A stretch of 64,000 nucleotides of DNA, from NCBI GenBank assembly GCA_046160865.1, contig JBJXHG010000164.1, positions 62,001-126,000 of the forward strand, written 5' to 3'. Position 1 is the first letter of the stretch; each line of letters begins with the position of its first letter. Positions 16,904 through 28,195 of the stretch are shown here, one piece after another. The position numbers were made by a program, and so were the translations under genes. The notes beneath the pieces are model-generated. The model made no database searches. It was not told the DNA's origin and worked only from the letters and a program-made list of their open reading frames with translations. The DNA is from JBJXHG01 sp046160865 (GTDB lineage Bacteria > Planctomycetota > UBA1135 > GCA-002686595).

Positions 16904-18643
16904 ATGAAGCAGGCGCTCGTCAACCTTGGGTTCGCCGGCATGGTGGGATTCACCGTGTGGGCGGGTCGTGCGCCCGAGACCGCGAGCGCGCCATCGAGCT
17001 CGCTCGGCTTCCGCCTGCGCGAAATCTCGAAGAGCGCGGGCATCGATTTCGTGCACCGCGCGACCGTGCTCGATGAACGGCTCGCGCCGATCATGCCGCA
17101 TGTCGCCGGGATGGGCGCCGCGGTGTCGGTCGCCGACGTGAACGGCGACGGTTGGGTGGACCTCTACGCGACGAGCAGCGCGTTCGGCACGCACAACGCG
17201 CTCTTCGTCAACCAGCGCGACGGCACGTTTCGCGACCAGGCTCTCGAAGCCGGTGTCGGCGACGTCAACCGGCCCGGTGAGGGCGCGTCGATGGGCTCGA
17301 TCTTCGGCGACGTCGACGGCGACGGCGACGAGGACATGTTCCTCTACAAATGGGGCTATCCGCAGCTCTTCCGCAACGACGGCGGAACACGCTTCACCGA
17401 CGTGACGCAGGAATCCGGACTGCGGCGCTGGATCAACTCGAACGCGGCCGTGTTCCTCGATTTCGATCGCGACGGCGCGCTCGACCTCTACGTCGCCGGC
17501 TACTTCCGCGACGACGTCGACCTGTGGCAGCTCGAGTCGACGAAGATCATGCAGGAGAGCTTCGAGTTCGCGAACAACGGCGGACACAAGCACCTCTACC
17601 GCAACCTGGGCGACGGACGCTTCGTCGACGTCACGGCCGAGATGGACGCGGACAGCACGCGCTGGACGCTAGCTGTGGCCGCGGCCGATCTCGACGGCGA
17701 CGGCTGGCAGGACCTTTTCCTCGCCAACGACTACGGCAGCGAGGAGCTCCTGCTCAATCGCGGCGGACGCAAGTTCGAGCGCGCGCGCGACGCCAAGCTC
17801 GAGGGCGGCTCGAAGAGCGGAATGTCGGTGACGCTCGGCGACGTGCAGAACGACGGGCGGCTCGCGCTGTACGTCACGAACATCTCGAAGGCCGGCTACT
17901 TGTTCCAAGGCAACAATCTCTGGCTGAACCGGCTCGCGAACGGCGGCTGGGTCCAGAACGTCGCCGACGGTGTCGTGGCCGATTGCGGTTGGGCGTGGGG
18001 CGCGCAGTTCGGCGACCTCGACAACGACGCACGTGTCGACCTGTACGTCGTCAACGGCTTCGTGTCCGCGAACCGCGAGCGCGACTACTGGTACGGCATG
18101 TCGAAGGTCGCGGTCGGGCTCGGCAACTTGGCCGAGGACGCGGCCAACTGGCCGCCGATGGAAGATCGCAGCTTGTCGGGGTACGAGCGCTCGCGCGTGC
18201 TGGTCAACCAAGGTCGCGGACGATTCGTCGACGTGGCGGCGATCGTCGGCGCCGACGATCTGTTCGATGGACGAGCCGTGACGGTCGCGGACCTGTTCAA
18301 CCGCGGCGCGCTCGACGTGGTCGTCGCGAACCAGAAGGGTCCGCTCCTCGTGTACCGGAACGAAGTCGCTCCCGATCGGCACTGGCTCCAGCTCCGTTTG
18401 CGCGGCAGCGGCGGCAACACGAGCGCGATCGGCGCGCTCGTCACGCTGCACTACGCCGGCGAGCGACAAGCGCAGAGCGTCGAAGGCAGCAGCGGATTCT
18501 GCAGCCAGAAGGACCGGCGCCTGCACTTCGGCCTCGGAGCGCACGCGGCCGTCGACCGAGTGCACGTGCGCTGGCCGTCCGGCCGCGAGCAGACGATCGA
18601 AGCGCCGCGCGTCGACACGCTCCACGAGGTGCGCGAGCCATGA
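16904..18643 (+). CDS. CRTAC1-family protein (FG-GAP/VCBS repeats + ASPIC/UnbV domain)
   Basis: A protein of 579 residues with an N-terminal hydrophobic leader (1-30). Residues ~65-480 carry a series of calcium-binding FG-GAP blades, recognisable by D-x-D-x-D-G loops such as 'ADVNGDGWVDLY', 'GDVDGDGDEDMF', 'LDFDRDGALDLY', 'ADLDGDGWQDLF' and 'GDLDNDARVDLY', forming a predicted beta-propeller. The C-terminal ~75 residues match ASPIC/UnbV ('GSGGNTSAIGALVTL', 'GLGAHAAVDRVHVRWPSG'). Exported binding protein of unknown ligand. Its stop overlaps the start of the RnfD-like gene (ATGA), so the two are translationally coupled. Confidence 0.88.
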   Translation: MKQALVNLGFAGMVGFTVWAGRAPETASAPSSSLGFRLREISKSAGIDFVHRATVLDERLAPIMPHVAGMGAAVSVADVNGDGWVDLYATSSAFGTHNALFVNQRDGTFRDQALEAGVGDVNRPGEGASMGSIFGDVDGDGDEDMFLYKWGYPQLFRNDGGTRFTDVTQESGLRRWINSNAAVFLDFDRDGALDLYVAGYFRDDVDLWQLESTKIMQESFEFANNGGHKHLYRNLGDGRFVDVTAEMDADSTRWTLAVAAADLDGDGWQDLFLANDYGSEELLLNRGGRKFERARDAKLEGGSKSGMSVTLGDVQNDGRLALYVTNISKAGYLFQGNNLWLNRLANGGWVQNVADGVVADCGWAWGAQFGDLDNDARVDLYVVNGFVSANRERDYWYGMSKVAVGLGNLAEDAANWPPMEDRSLSGYERSRVLVNQGRGRFVDVAAIVGADDLFDGRAVTVADLFNRGALDVVVANQKGPLLVYRNEVAPDRHWLQLRLRGSGGNTSAIGALVTLHYAGERQAQSVEGSSGFCSQKDRRLHFGLGAHAAVDRVHVRWPSGREQTIEAPRVDTLHEVREP

Positions 18644-19536
18644 CGAGCGCGAGCCGTGCATCGACCGCGCTCCACGCGCCGCCGGCCGCGAAGCCGCGCA
18701 ATCCGCTGCAACGCATCGACCCGCGCTGGTACTCGTCGAGCTTGCTGACGGTGATCCTCGTCATCGGTCATTGGAAGTTCCACATCCTCGGCGACAGCTA
18801 CGTGCCGTGGCTCGTCGCGCTCGGCACGGCGATCGGGACCGAGATCGTGCTGTTCCGCTTCCTGCGCGGCGGCGCGCCGAACTTGCTCAGCGCGTACATC
18901 AGCGGCAACAGCGTCGCGTTCCTCGTGAAGCCCGACGGGGTGCTGATCTGGCCGTTCCTCATGGGCGCGCTGCTCTCGATCACGTCGAAGTACGTGCTGA
19001 ACTTCGAGAAGCGCCACCTGTGGAACCCGACCAACTTCGGCGTCTGCGTGTTGCTCGCGCTCGCTTCTCACCGCGTCAGCATCCTCGGTCACCAATGGGG
19101 CAATCACCTCGGGATGGTCGCGATCATCTGGGCCATCGGATTGCTGACCGTTTGGCGCGCGCGCGTCCTGCACATCACGCTCGCGTACCTCGCGTCATTC
19201 GTGCTCTTCGCGGGCGTGCGCTCCGCGATCACCGGTCAGCCGCTGGGCGGCGAGATCGCTCCCGTCACCGGACCGATGTACCAGCTCTTCATGTTCTTCA
19301 TGGTGACCGACCCACGCACTCTGGTCAGCGGCAAGCGCAAGCAGCTGCTCGTCGTCTTCCTCGTAGCCGCAGCGGAGTGCGCGATTCGACTCGCGGCCGA
19401 CACGGACATCCTTTCGGCGTCGAACCCGATGCGCACCGCACCGCCGATGTTCGCGCTGTTCCTGGTCGGGCCGGCGGCCCTGTTCCTGGAGCTCTACGAG
19501 AAGCGGCGCGCGGTCGTGGCCGCGCGCGCGAGCTGA
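18640..19536 (+). CDS. RnfD/NqrB-like integral membrane protein
   Basis: A protein of 298 residues from the ATG at 18640 (ATGA overlap with the previous stop). About eight to nine predicted membrane helices. Motifs match the NQR2/RnfD/RnfE family: 'KRHLWNPTNFGV' (the conserved N-P-x-N-F/A), 'FFMVTDPRTLVSG' and 'SNPMRTAPPMFAL'. Unlike RnfD and NqrB, I see no S-G-A-T site for covalent FMN; the corresponding stretch reads 'SAITGQPLGG'. No other rnf or nqr genes are nearby, so it is unlikely to be part of a standard Rnf complex. Coupled to an ASPIC/UnbV protein, which suggests a joint envelope function. Confidence 0.75.
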   Translation: MTSASRASTALHAPPAAKPRNPLQRIDPRWYSSSLLTVILVIGHWKFHILGDSYVPWLVALGTAIGTEIVLFRFLRGGAPNLLSAYISGNSVAFLVKPDGVLIWPFLMGALLSITSKYVLNFEKRHLWNPTNFGVCVLLALASHRVSILGHQWGNHLGMVAIIWAIGLLTVWRARVLHITLAYLASFVLFAGVRSAITGQPLGGEIAPVTGPMYQLFMFFMVTDPRTLVSGKRKQLLVVFLVAAAECAIRLAADTDILSASNPMRTAPPMFALFLVGPAALFLELYEKRRAVVAARAS

Positions 19537-19555
19537 GCGCTTCCTTCGGCGTCCG

Positions 19556-20302
19556 TCAGACCGCCGCGCGCAAGTCGTGCGAAACGGACAGCGTGCGCGA
19601 CAGGGTCGCGCACAAGCGCTTGCGCGCGCGGAACATGATCATCTTCATGTTCGACGGCCCCACCCGCAGCCGGCGGCCCGCCTCGGCATACGAGAGTCCC
19701 TGCGCTTCGACGAGCTCGAGCGCGAGGCGGTCGCGATCCGAGAGCGTGCGCCACGCGGCCAAGTATTGGAGCAGCAGCAGTGCCCAGGCGCGCGAGAGCG
19801 TGCCGGCGTCCTCGCGCAGCACGGTCGTTTGGAGCGGCGTGTCGCCGCCGTCGACGGGCTCTTGGAGTCCCTCCGGGAGCGACTGGAGCGAGAAGCGCGC
19901 CCAGCGACGTTGCGAACGACGGTGCAGATTGCGCGCTATCGTGCGCGACCAGACGCGGAAGCTCTTCGCTTCGTCGGAACGAAAGCTGCGCGCGTAGCGG
20001 TACACGTTCACGCACGTGTCCTGAAACGTCTCGACGGGGTCCGCGCACCGGCCGGGTGCACGCGGCAAGCTGTTGATCCACGAGAGAAGCTCCGGACCCG
20101 CGTAGTCGTACAGCGCTTGGAACTCGGCTTCGCCGCGCGTGTCTCGGAACAGCGCCATCAGCTCGGTCTCGATCCGAATCTGGAATGCTGCGCCGTCCTC
20201 CCCTGCTCGCGGAACGAGAGCAACGCCGCGACCGGCGAGCTCCTTCACGATGGGGACGCTTCTCGGCACACGAAACGCTTCGAGGGGCAGGTTGGAGCGC
20301 AT
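19556..20302 (-). CDS. ECF-type RNA polymerase sigma-70 factor
   Basis: A protein of 248 residues from the ATG at 20302; an in-frame TTG at 20380 would add 26 residues, and neither start has a clear Shine-Dalgarno. Sigma region 2 (~45-130) has 'DPVETFQDTCVNVYRYARSF' followed by 'FRVWSRTIARNLHRR'. Region 4 (~185-240) has 'RTLSDRDRLALELVEAQGL' and the helix-turn-helix 'SYAEAGRRLRVGPSNMKM', then 'RARKRL'. The linker is longer than in most ECF factors. No anti-sigma gene is adjacent; partner and regulon unknown. Convergent with the RnfD-like gene, 19 bp between stops. Confidence 0.87.
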   Translation of the reverse strand: MRSNLPLEAFRVPRSVPIVKELAGRGVALVPRAGEDGAAFQIRIETELMALFRDTRGEAEFQALYDYAGPELLSWINSLPRAPGRCADPVETFQDTCVNVYRYARSFRSDEAKSFRVWSRTIARNLHRRSQRRWARFSLQSLPEGLQEPVDGGDTPLQTTVLREDAGTLSRAWALLLLQYLAAWRTLSDRDRLALELVEAQGLSYAEAGRRLRVGPSNMKMIMFRARKRLCATLSRTLSVSHDLRAAV

Positions 20303-20496
20303 GGCGGTGCCCGCGAGCGCACGACCTGTGCCCAGCGCGGGAGTCGATCGTCCGTGCGAGTTCAAGGTCTTGCGTGGCAATGACTTGAATCGAGCTTGCC
20401 GGCGCGGCGCCGAGCCCGTGCCGGAACCTCTCCGCGGGGCAGGTTTCGATCCCGTAGCAGCCCCGCTCCGCGAGCCGCACCCGGCCCGAAGCTAGG

Positions 20497-21858
20497 ATGT
20501 GCTGGGCCGTGCCTCCCCCGCGGCCGGTCCCGCCCCACGTGCTCCTCGAAGCCAACGCGTCCACCGAGCTCCCGGCCGCCACCTGGCTCCGACTCGCGGA
20601 TGCTGCCGCCCTGCTCGGGCTGCTGATCGGCGCCGGCTTCTTCGCCACCTTGCGCTCGGCGCTCGTCCACTCGCACGCGCCGCGCGTGCTGGCACGCGCA
20701 CGGTCCGAGCGCTCCAAGGCACGCGTCGAGCCACTGCTCGCACACGCCGACACGCTGGCGACGAGTGCGCGGATCTTCGAGGCGGGCTTCGAGTTCGTCT
20801 TCGCATTCCTGTTGCTCAGCGTCCTCGCGGACGGGCAGCCGCTCGACCTCGGAATGGTCGTCTGGGCAACGCTGGTCGCTGTGCCGCTGCGGCTGACGTT
20901 CACCGAGATCCTCGCCACGCCGATCGCCTTCCGCCGCGGCGACACACTGCTCTTGTGGGTGCTGCCCGCGTTCCACCTGCTTCAGATTCCGCTTCGCTGG
21001 CTCGTGCGTGCGCTCGAAGGCATCCGCCGCGCGCTCATGCGCGTGGTGGGGCTGCGTCAGAACCCAGCGACCTCGCGACAGATCGTGGAGGGGCTGCGCC
21101 AGGTCATCCACTCCGCCGAGCGCGACGGTGACCTCGACGAGACCGAGCGCGAGATCATCGGCCGGGTGATGGAGTTCCGCGACGTAAACGTCACGGCCGT
21201 CATGACGCCGCGAACGGAGATCCATGGCGTCGAAGCGAGCGACGGCTTGCTGGCCGCCGCGCGGGCGACCGCGGAGTCAGGGCACAGCCGCATCCCCGTA
21301 TACGACGGCAGCCTCGACACGATCGTCGGGATCGTGACCGCGCGCGATCTCGTCGCCGCGGCCGCGGACGCCGGCCTCGAGCATGGCTCGCTCAAGAGCC
21401 TACTGCGCCCGGCGTTCTTCGTGCCGGAGACGAAGCGCGTCTCGGAGCTGTTGACCGAATTCCGCCGCGAGCAGATCAAGCTCGCGATCGTGCTCGACGA
21501 GTACGGCGGAACGGCGGGGCTCGTCACGCTCGGCGACATCATCACGGAGATCGTCGGCGACATCCCCGACGAGTTCGACGAGAAGAGCAAGGACCCGATC
21601 CGCCGTCTGCCGAACGGCAGCGCCGAGGTCGATGCGAGCTTGCACGTCTCCGAGGTCAACGAGGAGCTCTCGCTCGAGATCCCGGAAGGCGAGGACTACG
21701 AAACGCTGGCGGGCTTCGTGCTCTCCGAGCTCGGCCACTTCCCGAAGCGCAGCGAACGCTTCACGCTCGGCGGAGTCGAGTTCACCGTCCTCGAGGCGAG
21801 CGACCGGCGCGTGCTGAAGGTCGGCGTGCGCCAGGCGCCGCAAGAAGTCGCTTCCTGA
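20497..21858 (+). CDS. CNNM/CorC (HlyC)-type membrane protein with CBS pair
   Basis: A protein of 453 residues. The DUF21/CNNM transmembrane domain (~28-170, about four helices) is followed by a tandem CBS pair (~225-345, 'RDVNVTAVMTPRTEIHGVEA' and 'HSRIPVYDGSLDTIVGIVTA', then 'IVLDEYGGTAGLVTLGDIIT') and a C-terminal CorC_HlyC transporter-associated domain (~360-447, 'GEDYETLAGFVLSELGHFP'). Family members act in Mg/Co homeostasis. Start ATG at 20497; a GTG four codons downstream is an alternative. Five bases precede recO. First gene of a four-gene envelope/repair operon. Confidence 0.88.
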   Translation: MCWAVPPPRPVPPHVLLEANASTELPAATWLRLADAAALLGLLIGAGFFATLRSALVHSHAPRVLARARSERSKARVEPLLAHADTLATSARIFEAGFEFVFAFLLLSVLADGQPLDLGMVVWATLVAVPLRLTFTEILATPIAFRRGDTLLLWVLPAFHLLQIPLRWLVRALEGIRRALMRVVGLRQNPATSRQIVEGLRQVIHSAERDGDLDETEREIIGRVMEFRDVNVTAVMTPRTEIHGVEASDGLLAAARATAESGHSRIPVYDGSLDTIVGIVTARDLVAAAADAGLEHGSLKSLLRPAFFVPETKRVSELLTEFRREQIKLAIVLDEYGGTAGLVTLGDIITEIVGDIPDEFDEKSKDPIRRLPNGSAEVDASLHVSEVNEELSLEIPEGEDYETLAGFVLSELGHFPKRSERFTLGGVEFTVLEASDRRVLKVGVRQAPQEVAS

Positions 21859-21863
21859 CGTCC

Positions 21864-22658
21864 ATGGCGGTCCTGCGCGACCACGCACTGCTCTTGCGAC
21901 GCTTTCCGTACGGCGAATCGTCGGTCGTCGCGCACGTCTTCACGCGGCAGCATGGGCAGGTCCACTTGCTCGCGAAAGGCGCGTATCGTCCCACCTCGCG
22001 CTACTTCGCGGTGCTCGACTTCTTCGACACGCTCGACCTCGAGCTCGATCGCTCGCCGCGCCGCGAACTCGATCTGCTGCGCGCAGGCGCGCTCGTCACG
22101 CGCCGCCAGCACGTCGCGACGCGGCTCGCCACGTACGACGCCGCGCTCGCCGTGCTCGAGCTCATCGATCTCGTGTCGCGCCCCGGCCAACCCGAGAGCT
22201 GGTTGTTCGACGCGGGCGAGCGCGCGCTCTGCGAGCTCGAGCGCGAGTCGAGAGTGCCCGACTTCGTGCGGGTTGTCTTCGCACTGAGCGTGCTCCAGAA
22301 TCTCGGCCTCGCGCCGGCGGTGGAGCGCTGCGCCGCATGCGGACGCGAGCCTGGGACCAGCGCGCGCGACCGCACGCGCGCCGTCTTCTCGGCCAGCGCG
22401 GGCGGAAGGCTCTGCGCGCGCTGCGGAGACGAAGTTCGTCGGAGCGGTCGCCGCGTCGGAACACTGCCTTGCGAAGTCTTGCTCGACGCCGCCGCGCTGC
22501 TCCGCGACGATCCGCTCCCCCTCGCCCCCGAACGGCTCGCGCAGCTGCGCGACTTCGTCGAACGCTTCATGGAATACCACCTCGAGACTCGTCCCAAGAG
22601 CCACCGCCGTCGCCTCGTCGCGACTGCGGCTCCGTCGCGCAAGGCGAGCTCGGCATGA
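21864..22658 (+). CDS. recO: DNA repair protein RecO
   Basis: A protein of 264 residues. The N-terminal OB fold ('DHALLLRRFPYGESSVVAHV', 'GQVHLLAKGA') binds ssDNA and RecR, followed by the helical domain. A zinc-binding Cys4 is visible as C-A-A-C-G (after 'AVER') and C-A-R-C-G. The RecFOR pathway loads RecA on SSB-coated gaps. The start is five bases after the CorC-like stop; the TGA overlaps the next ATG (ATGA). An Arg/Lys-rich tail (~250-264) follows the domain. Confidence 0.93.
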   Translation: MAVLRDHALLLRRFPYGESSVVAHVFTRQHGQVHLLAKGAYRPTSRYFAVLDFFDTLDLELDRSPRRELDLLRAGALVTRRQHVATRLATYDAALAVLELIDLVSRPGQPESWLFDAGERALCELERESRVPDFVRVVFALSVLQNLGLAPAVERCAACGREPGTSARDRTRAVFSASAGGRLCARCGDEVRRSGRRVGTLPCEVLLDAAALLRDDPLPLAPERLAQLRDFVERFMEYHLETRPKSHRRRLVATAAPSRKASSA

Positions 22659-23752
22659 GCCGCTCGCGCACGAGAACCCGCGCGGTGCTGCGCGGGGCGA
22701 GCTGCGTGCTCTTCGTCGTGCTCGGGAGCTGCGCTTCGCTTCCGAGCTGGTTCCCCGGGTCGAACGCACCCGCCAAGCTCGACGCCGAGCGCGTGCCGGC
22801 CGCGATCGAGGCGGCCGAGCAGGATCTCGCTGCGGGCCGGTCGGAGCGCGCGCTCGACTGGATGCGCTCGGCCTCGCGTTCGACGGGCTTGTCGAGCGAC
22901 ACGCGCCAACGCGTGCAAGAGCTGCTCGAGCGTGCGGCACGCGCGCGCGTGGACGAGCTCTCGCAACCGGGCTCGGATCCCGAGGAGCTGGCCGACATGC
23001 TCGAGATCGACCTGCCGCGCCAGATCGCGGTGGCGGCCGGCGTGCGCGCCGCGCGCCGCATGTTCGAGCTCGGCGAGCCGATGGACGCGTACCGACTGCT
23101 CAAGAAGGTCGACACACGCTTTCCGTTGCACCACGAGCGCGTCGCGGCCGGCGATCTGCTGTTCGAGATCGGCGAGAGCCTCTCGCGCGACACGTCGAGC
23201 TTCCTCGGGCTGTTCCGCAAGTCGGACGACGCCCAAGAAGTGCTCGAGTACCTCGTGCTCTTCTACCCGTGGACCAGCACGTGTGACCGCGCGTACGAGA
23301 TCCTCGCGCGCATGTACGAGGAGGAAACGGAGTGGGATCTCGCGATCGAGCGACACGAGAAGCTCGTGCTGAATCACCCCGGCAGTCCGTTGCGCCCGGC
23401 GAGCCAAGCGCGGATCCCCCACCTGCGCCTGCAATCGCTGCGCAGCCCCGAGTACGACCGCTCGCAGCTCGTGCAAGCCGAGCGCGAGCTCGTCGAGTGG
23501 CTGCGTGCATTCGCGGGGCACGAGCGGGAGGCCGAGGTGCGCGTCGATCTGGCCGACTGCCTGCGCCGGCTGTCCGACAGTGACATGGTCATCGCGCGCT
23601 TCTACGAGCGCGTCGACAACGCGTTCGGTGCGCGGTTCCACGCCGTGCGCGCGGCGGACGCCGCACGCCGCGCGGGCGACGAGGCACGCGCGCAGGAAGC
23701 CGACCGGTTCGCGTCCACGTTCCCGGCGACGGCCGCCGAGGTGAACCCGTGA
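22655..23752 (+). CDS. Outer-membrane-type lipoprotein with TPR-like repeats (BamD-like)
   Basis: A protein of 365 residues from the ATG at 22655, overlapping the recO stop. Lipoprotein signal with lipobox L-G-S-C ('VVLGSCASL', cysteine near residue 26). The rest is alpha-helical with TPR-like segments, for example 'DRAYEILARMYEEETEWDLA' then 'IERHEKLVLNHPGSP', and 'EREAEVRVDLADCLRRL', resembling BamD/YfiO. BamD docks substrates on the outer-membrane beta-barrel machine; assignment here is by architecture and by its place before an LptE-like gene, not by a diagnostic motif. Confidence 0.65.
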   Translation: MSRSRTRTRAVLRGASCVLFVVLGSCASLPSWFPGSNAPAKLDAERVPAAIEAAEQDLAAGRSERALDWMRSASRSTGLSSDTRQRVQELLERAARARVDELSQPGSDPEELADMLEIDLPRQIAVAAGVRAARRMFELGEPMDAYRLLKKVDTRFPLHHERVAAGDLLFEIGESLSRDTSSFLGLFRKSDDAQEVLEYLVLFYPWTSTCDRAYEILARMYEEETEWDLAIERHEKLVLNHPGSPLRPASQARIPHLRLQSLRSPEYDRSQLVQAERELVEWLRAFAGHEREAEVRVDLADCLRRLSDSDMVIARFYERVDNAFGARFHAVRAADAARRAGDEARAQEADRFASTFPATAAEVNP

Positions 23753-24255
23753 GCGCGCTCCTCGCGCGTCTCCGCGGGGCGCGCCTCGCCCTCATGCTCG
23801 TCGCCCTTTCCAGCGCGTGCGGTTACTCCTCCGGCTTGCGCGTCACCGAGCGGCACCGCACCGTCGGCCTCGAGGTGTTCAAGAACGACAGCTTCGAGCG
23901 CGACCTCGAGCGCTTGCTCTACGACGAGCTCGCGCGCGCGCTGCGCGACTACAGCGATGCTGAGCTCGTGGACCCGAGCAAAGCCGAGGTCGTCGTGCGC
24001 GGCACGATCCAGACGTACCACCGCCGATCGGGCATCCGCAGCACCGACAATCAGCTGCTCGAAACCGGGGTCTACATCCAGGTCGCGGCGAACTTGCACG
24101 AGCGCGGCTCGGCCGCGGATGCCCCACCGGTCAGCGCACACTGCTGGGTCGGCTTCGTGACGGGCGACGCGGAGAACGAGCGCACGGCGCGCGACCGGGC
24201 GCTGCGACACATCGCCGAAGAGGTCGTCCTGGATCTCTTCACGCCCGTGAACTAG
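23749..24255 (+). CDS. lptE: LptE-like outer-membrane lipoprotein
   Basis: A protein of 168 residues from a GTG at 23749 that overlaps the previous stop (GTGA). Lipobox 'LSSACGYSSG' (Cys about residue 24); the C-G-Y after the lipid site is typical of LptE. The mature part carries 'TVGLEVFKNDSFERDLERLL', the family's 'I..F.N.T...GLE..L' pattern, 'VVVRGTIQTYHRRSG', and a C-terminal paired-helix 'ALRHIAEEVVLDLF'. LptE plugs the LptD translocon that inserts LPS in the outer membrane. lptD is not in the window. Last gene of the operon. Confidence 0.72.
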   Translation: MSALLARLRGARLALMLVALSSACGYSSGLRVTERHRTVGLEVFKNDSFERDLERLLYDELARALRDYSDAELVDPSKAEVVVRGTIQTYHRRSGIRSTDNQLLETGVYIQVAANLHERGSAADAPPVSAHCWVGFVTGDAENERTARDRALRHIAEEVVLDLFTPVN

Positions 24256-24543
24256 TGTCCTGCGTCGGAAGTTCAGCCGCAGATCGAGCTCTGCGCGCCG
24301 ACGGCAGCGCGCGGCAGCGCCGGCAACCAGGTGCGGTTCCCGAGCCGGTCGCGCGACCACGGCGGAGATGCAAGCGCTCGCTCGCGCGGTCGAAATTGCG
24401 ACGCAAGACTCGGCGCGACGCGCTCGTCGAGTCCGGAATTCCGTCCGCGCGATCCCTCCGGCCCGGCACCGTTCCTATCCTAATGGTGATTCGGACCCGA
24501 GCGGTTCCTGCAGGCCGCCCGACGACACGTCGATAGAAGACTC
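24256..24543. other. Upstream region of ftsH
   Basis: 288 bp with no credible gene. TATCCTAAT at 24476-24484 is a plausible -10 element about 60 bp before the ftsH ATG; no good -35 hexamer is visible 16-18 bp upstream. It separates the envelope operon from the ftsH operon. Confidence 0.35.
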
Positions 24544-26883
<2,340 letters not shown>

Positions 26884-26907
26884 GCGCGAGCTCGACAGTG
26901 GAGACAC

Positions 26908-26940
26908 CGCCGCCCGCGACGAACGCGGGCGGCGTGCTTT
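26908..26940 (+). terminator. Stem-loop between ftsH and folP
   Basis: CGCCGCCCGCG (26908-26918) and CGCGGGCGGCG (26924-26934) pair perfectly over 11 bp around a 5-nt loop, followed by TGCTTTCG. The U-run is short, so it may be a partial terminator that sets less folP than ftsH expression. folP begins 16 bases later. Confidence 0.6.
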
Positions 26941-26955
26941 CGTAGACTGCCGCAC

Positions 26956-28119
26956 GTGAGCGACTGGTCGGGGGATCCGGTCTTCGGCGACCTGGCGTTG
27001 CGGCTGCGCCCGCGCGTCCTCCTCACGCTGCAGAACGAGCCCGGATCGGGGCCGTCCGCCGAGGCGACGACGTGGACCTACAGCGCGTTCTGCCGTGAAC
27101 GTCTGACGCGCGACGAAGCCGCGTCGCTCGTCGGACACGACGGGCTCTTCTACCGCGACGTCCACCGCGACGGTCGCGCGGAGACACACCTGCACGCGCT
27201 CGTGCACTCCTTGCGCGCTTGCGCGCGAGATCAGCCGCTACTCGCGCTGCTGCTCGCCGCGCACGACGCGCGGTCGCGCCCGAGCGGCGATCCGCGGCTC
27301 ATGGGCATCGTCAACGTGACGCCCGACAGCTTCTCCGACGGCGGAAGCTTCATCGACCCCGCGCGCGCGATCGAACACGGCCTGCAGCTCGTCGCGGACG
27401 GCGCCAAGCTCCTCGACGTCGGCGGCGAATCGACGCGGCCCGGCTCGCAGCCGGTGGACGAGGACGAGGAGCTGCGCCGCGTGCTGCCGGTCGTGCGCGG
27501 CCTCGTCGAGCGTGCGCGCGTGCCCGTGAGCATCGACACGACCAAGGCCTCGGTCGCGCGCGCGTGCCTCGACGCCGGCGCGACGATCGTCAACGACGTC
27601 AGCGGCGGGCGCTTCGATTCCCAGATGCTCACCGTCGTCGCGCGCGCCCGAGCGGGGTACGTCGTGATGCACATGCTCGGCACGCCGCGCGACATGCAGT
27701 TCGAGCCGCACTACGTCGACGTCGTCGGCGAGGTGCTCGAGTTCCTGCGCGAGCGCTGTCGGGCGGCGCTCGAGGCCGGGATCGACCGCGCGCAGCTCTG
27801 CATCGACCCGGGCATCGGCTTCGGAAAGCTGCTCGAGCACAACGTCGCGCTGCTGCGCTCACTGAGCACGTTGCGCGCGCTCGGGCTTCCGATCCTCCTC
27901 GGCGTGTCGCGCAAGTCGTTCATCGCGACGATCGAGGATCGCGCCGACGCGCCGCGCTCCAGCGCCGCGCAACGCCTCGGCGGCACGCTCGCCGCGCTGA
28001 CCGTCGGCGTGCAGGCAGGCGCCGAGATCCTGCGCGTGCACGACGTGCGCGAGGCGCGTCAGGCGGCGCTCGTTGCTCACGCGCTCGCTCGCCGCGACGG
28101 CGTCGATGCGTCGGCGTGA
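26956..28119 (+). CDS. folP: Dihydropteroate synthase with N-terminal extension
   Basis: A protein of 387 residues from a GTG at 26956. The DHPS TIM barrel starts near residue 112: 'MGIVNVTPDSFSDGG', 'LLDVGGESTRPGSQPVD', 'VPVSIDTTKASVA', 'IVNDVSGGRF', 'CIDPGIGFGK', 'LLGVSRKSFIATI'. It condenses p-aminobenzoate with the pterin diphosphate for folate. The first ~110 residues ('LRPRVLLTLQNEPGSG', 'YRDVHRDGRAETHLHALVHS') are not part of the classical enzyme (about 275 residues); I do not recognise a domain there. The stop lies inside possible upstream starts of glmM. Confidence 0.93.
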   Translation: MSDWSGDPVFGDLALRLRPRVLLTLQNEPGSGPSAEATTWTYSAFCRERLTRDEAASLVGHDGLFYRDVHRDGRAETHLHALVHSLRACARDQPLLALLLAAHDARSRPSGDPRLMGIVNVTPDSFSDGGSFIDPARAIEHGLQLVADGAKLLDVGGESTRPGSQPVDEDEELRRVLPVVRGLVERARVPVSIDTTKASVARACLDAGATIVNDVSGGRFDSQMLTVVARARAGYVVMHMLGTPRDMQFEPHYVDVVGEVLEFLRERCRAALEAGIDRAQLCIDPGIGFGKLLEHNVALLRSLSTLRALGLPILLGVSRKSFIATIEDRADAPRSSAAQRLGGTLAALTVGVQAGAEILRVHDVREARQAALVAHALARRDGVDASA

Positions 28120-28195
28120 AGCACAGCGGGTCGACGCAGCCCTCGACGTAGCCTCCGAGGCAACGCACAATCGCGCCGCGACCGCACGAGGCACC

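Noticed and set aside
20303..20496. GCAGGTTTCGATCCCGTAGC looked like a tRNA T-arm
   Set aside because: No acceptor, D or anticodon arms can be built around it; it lies in the gap between the divergent sigma-factor and CorC-like genes.
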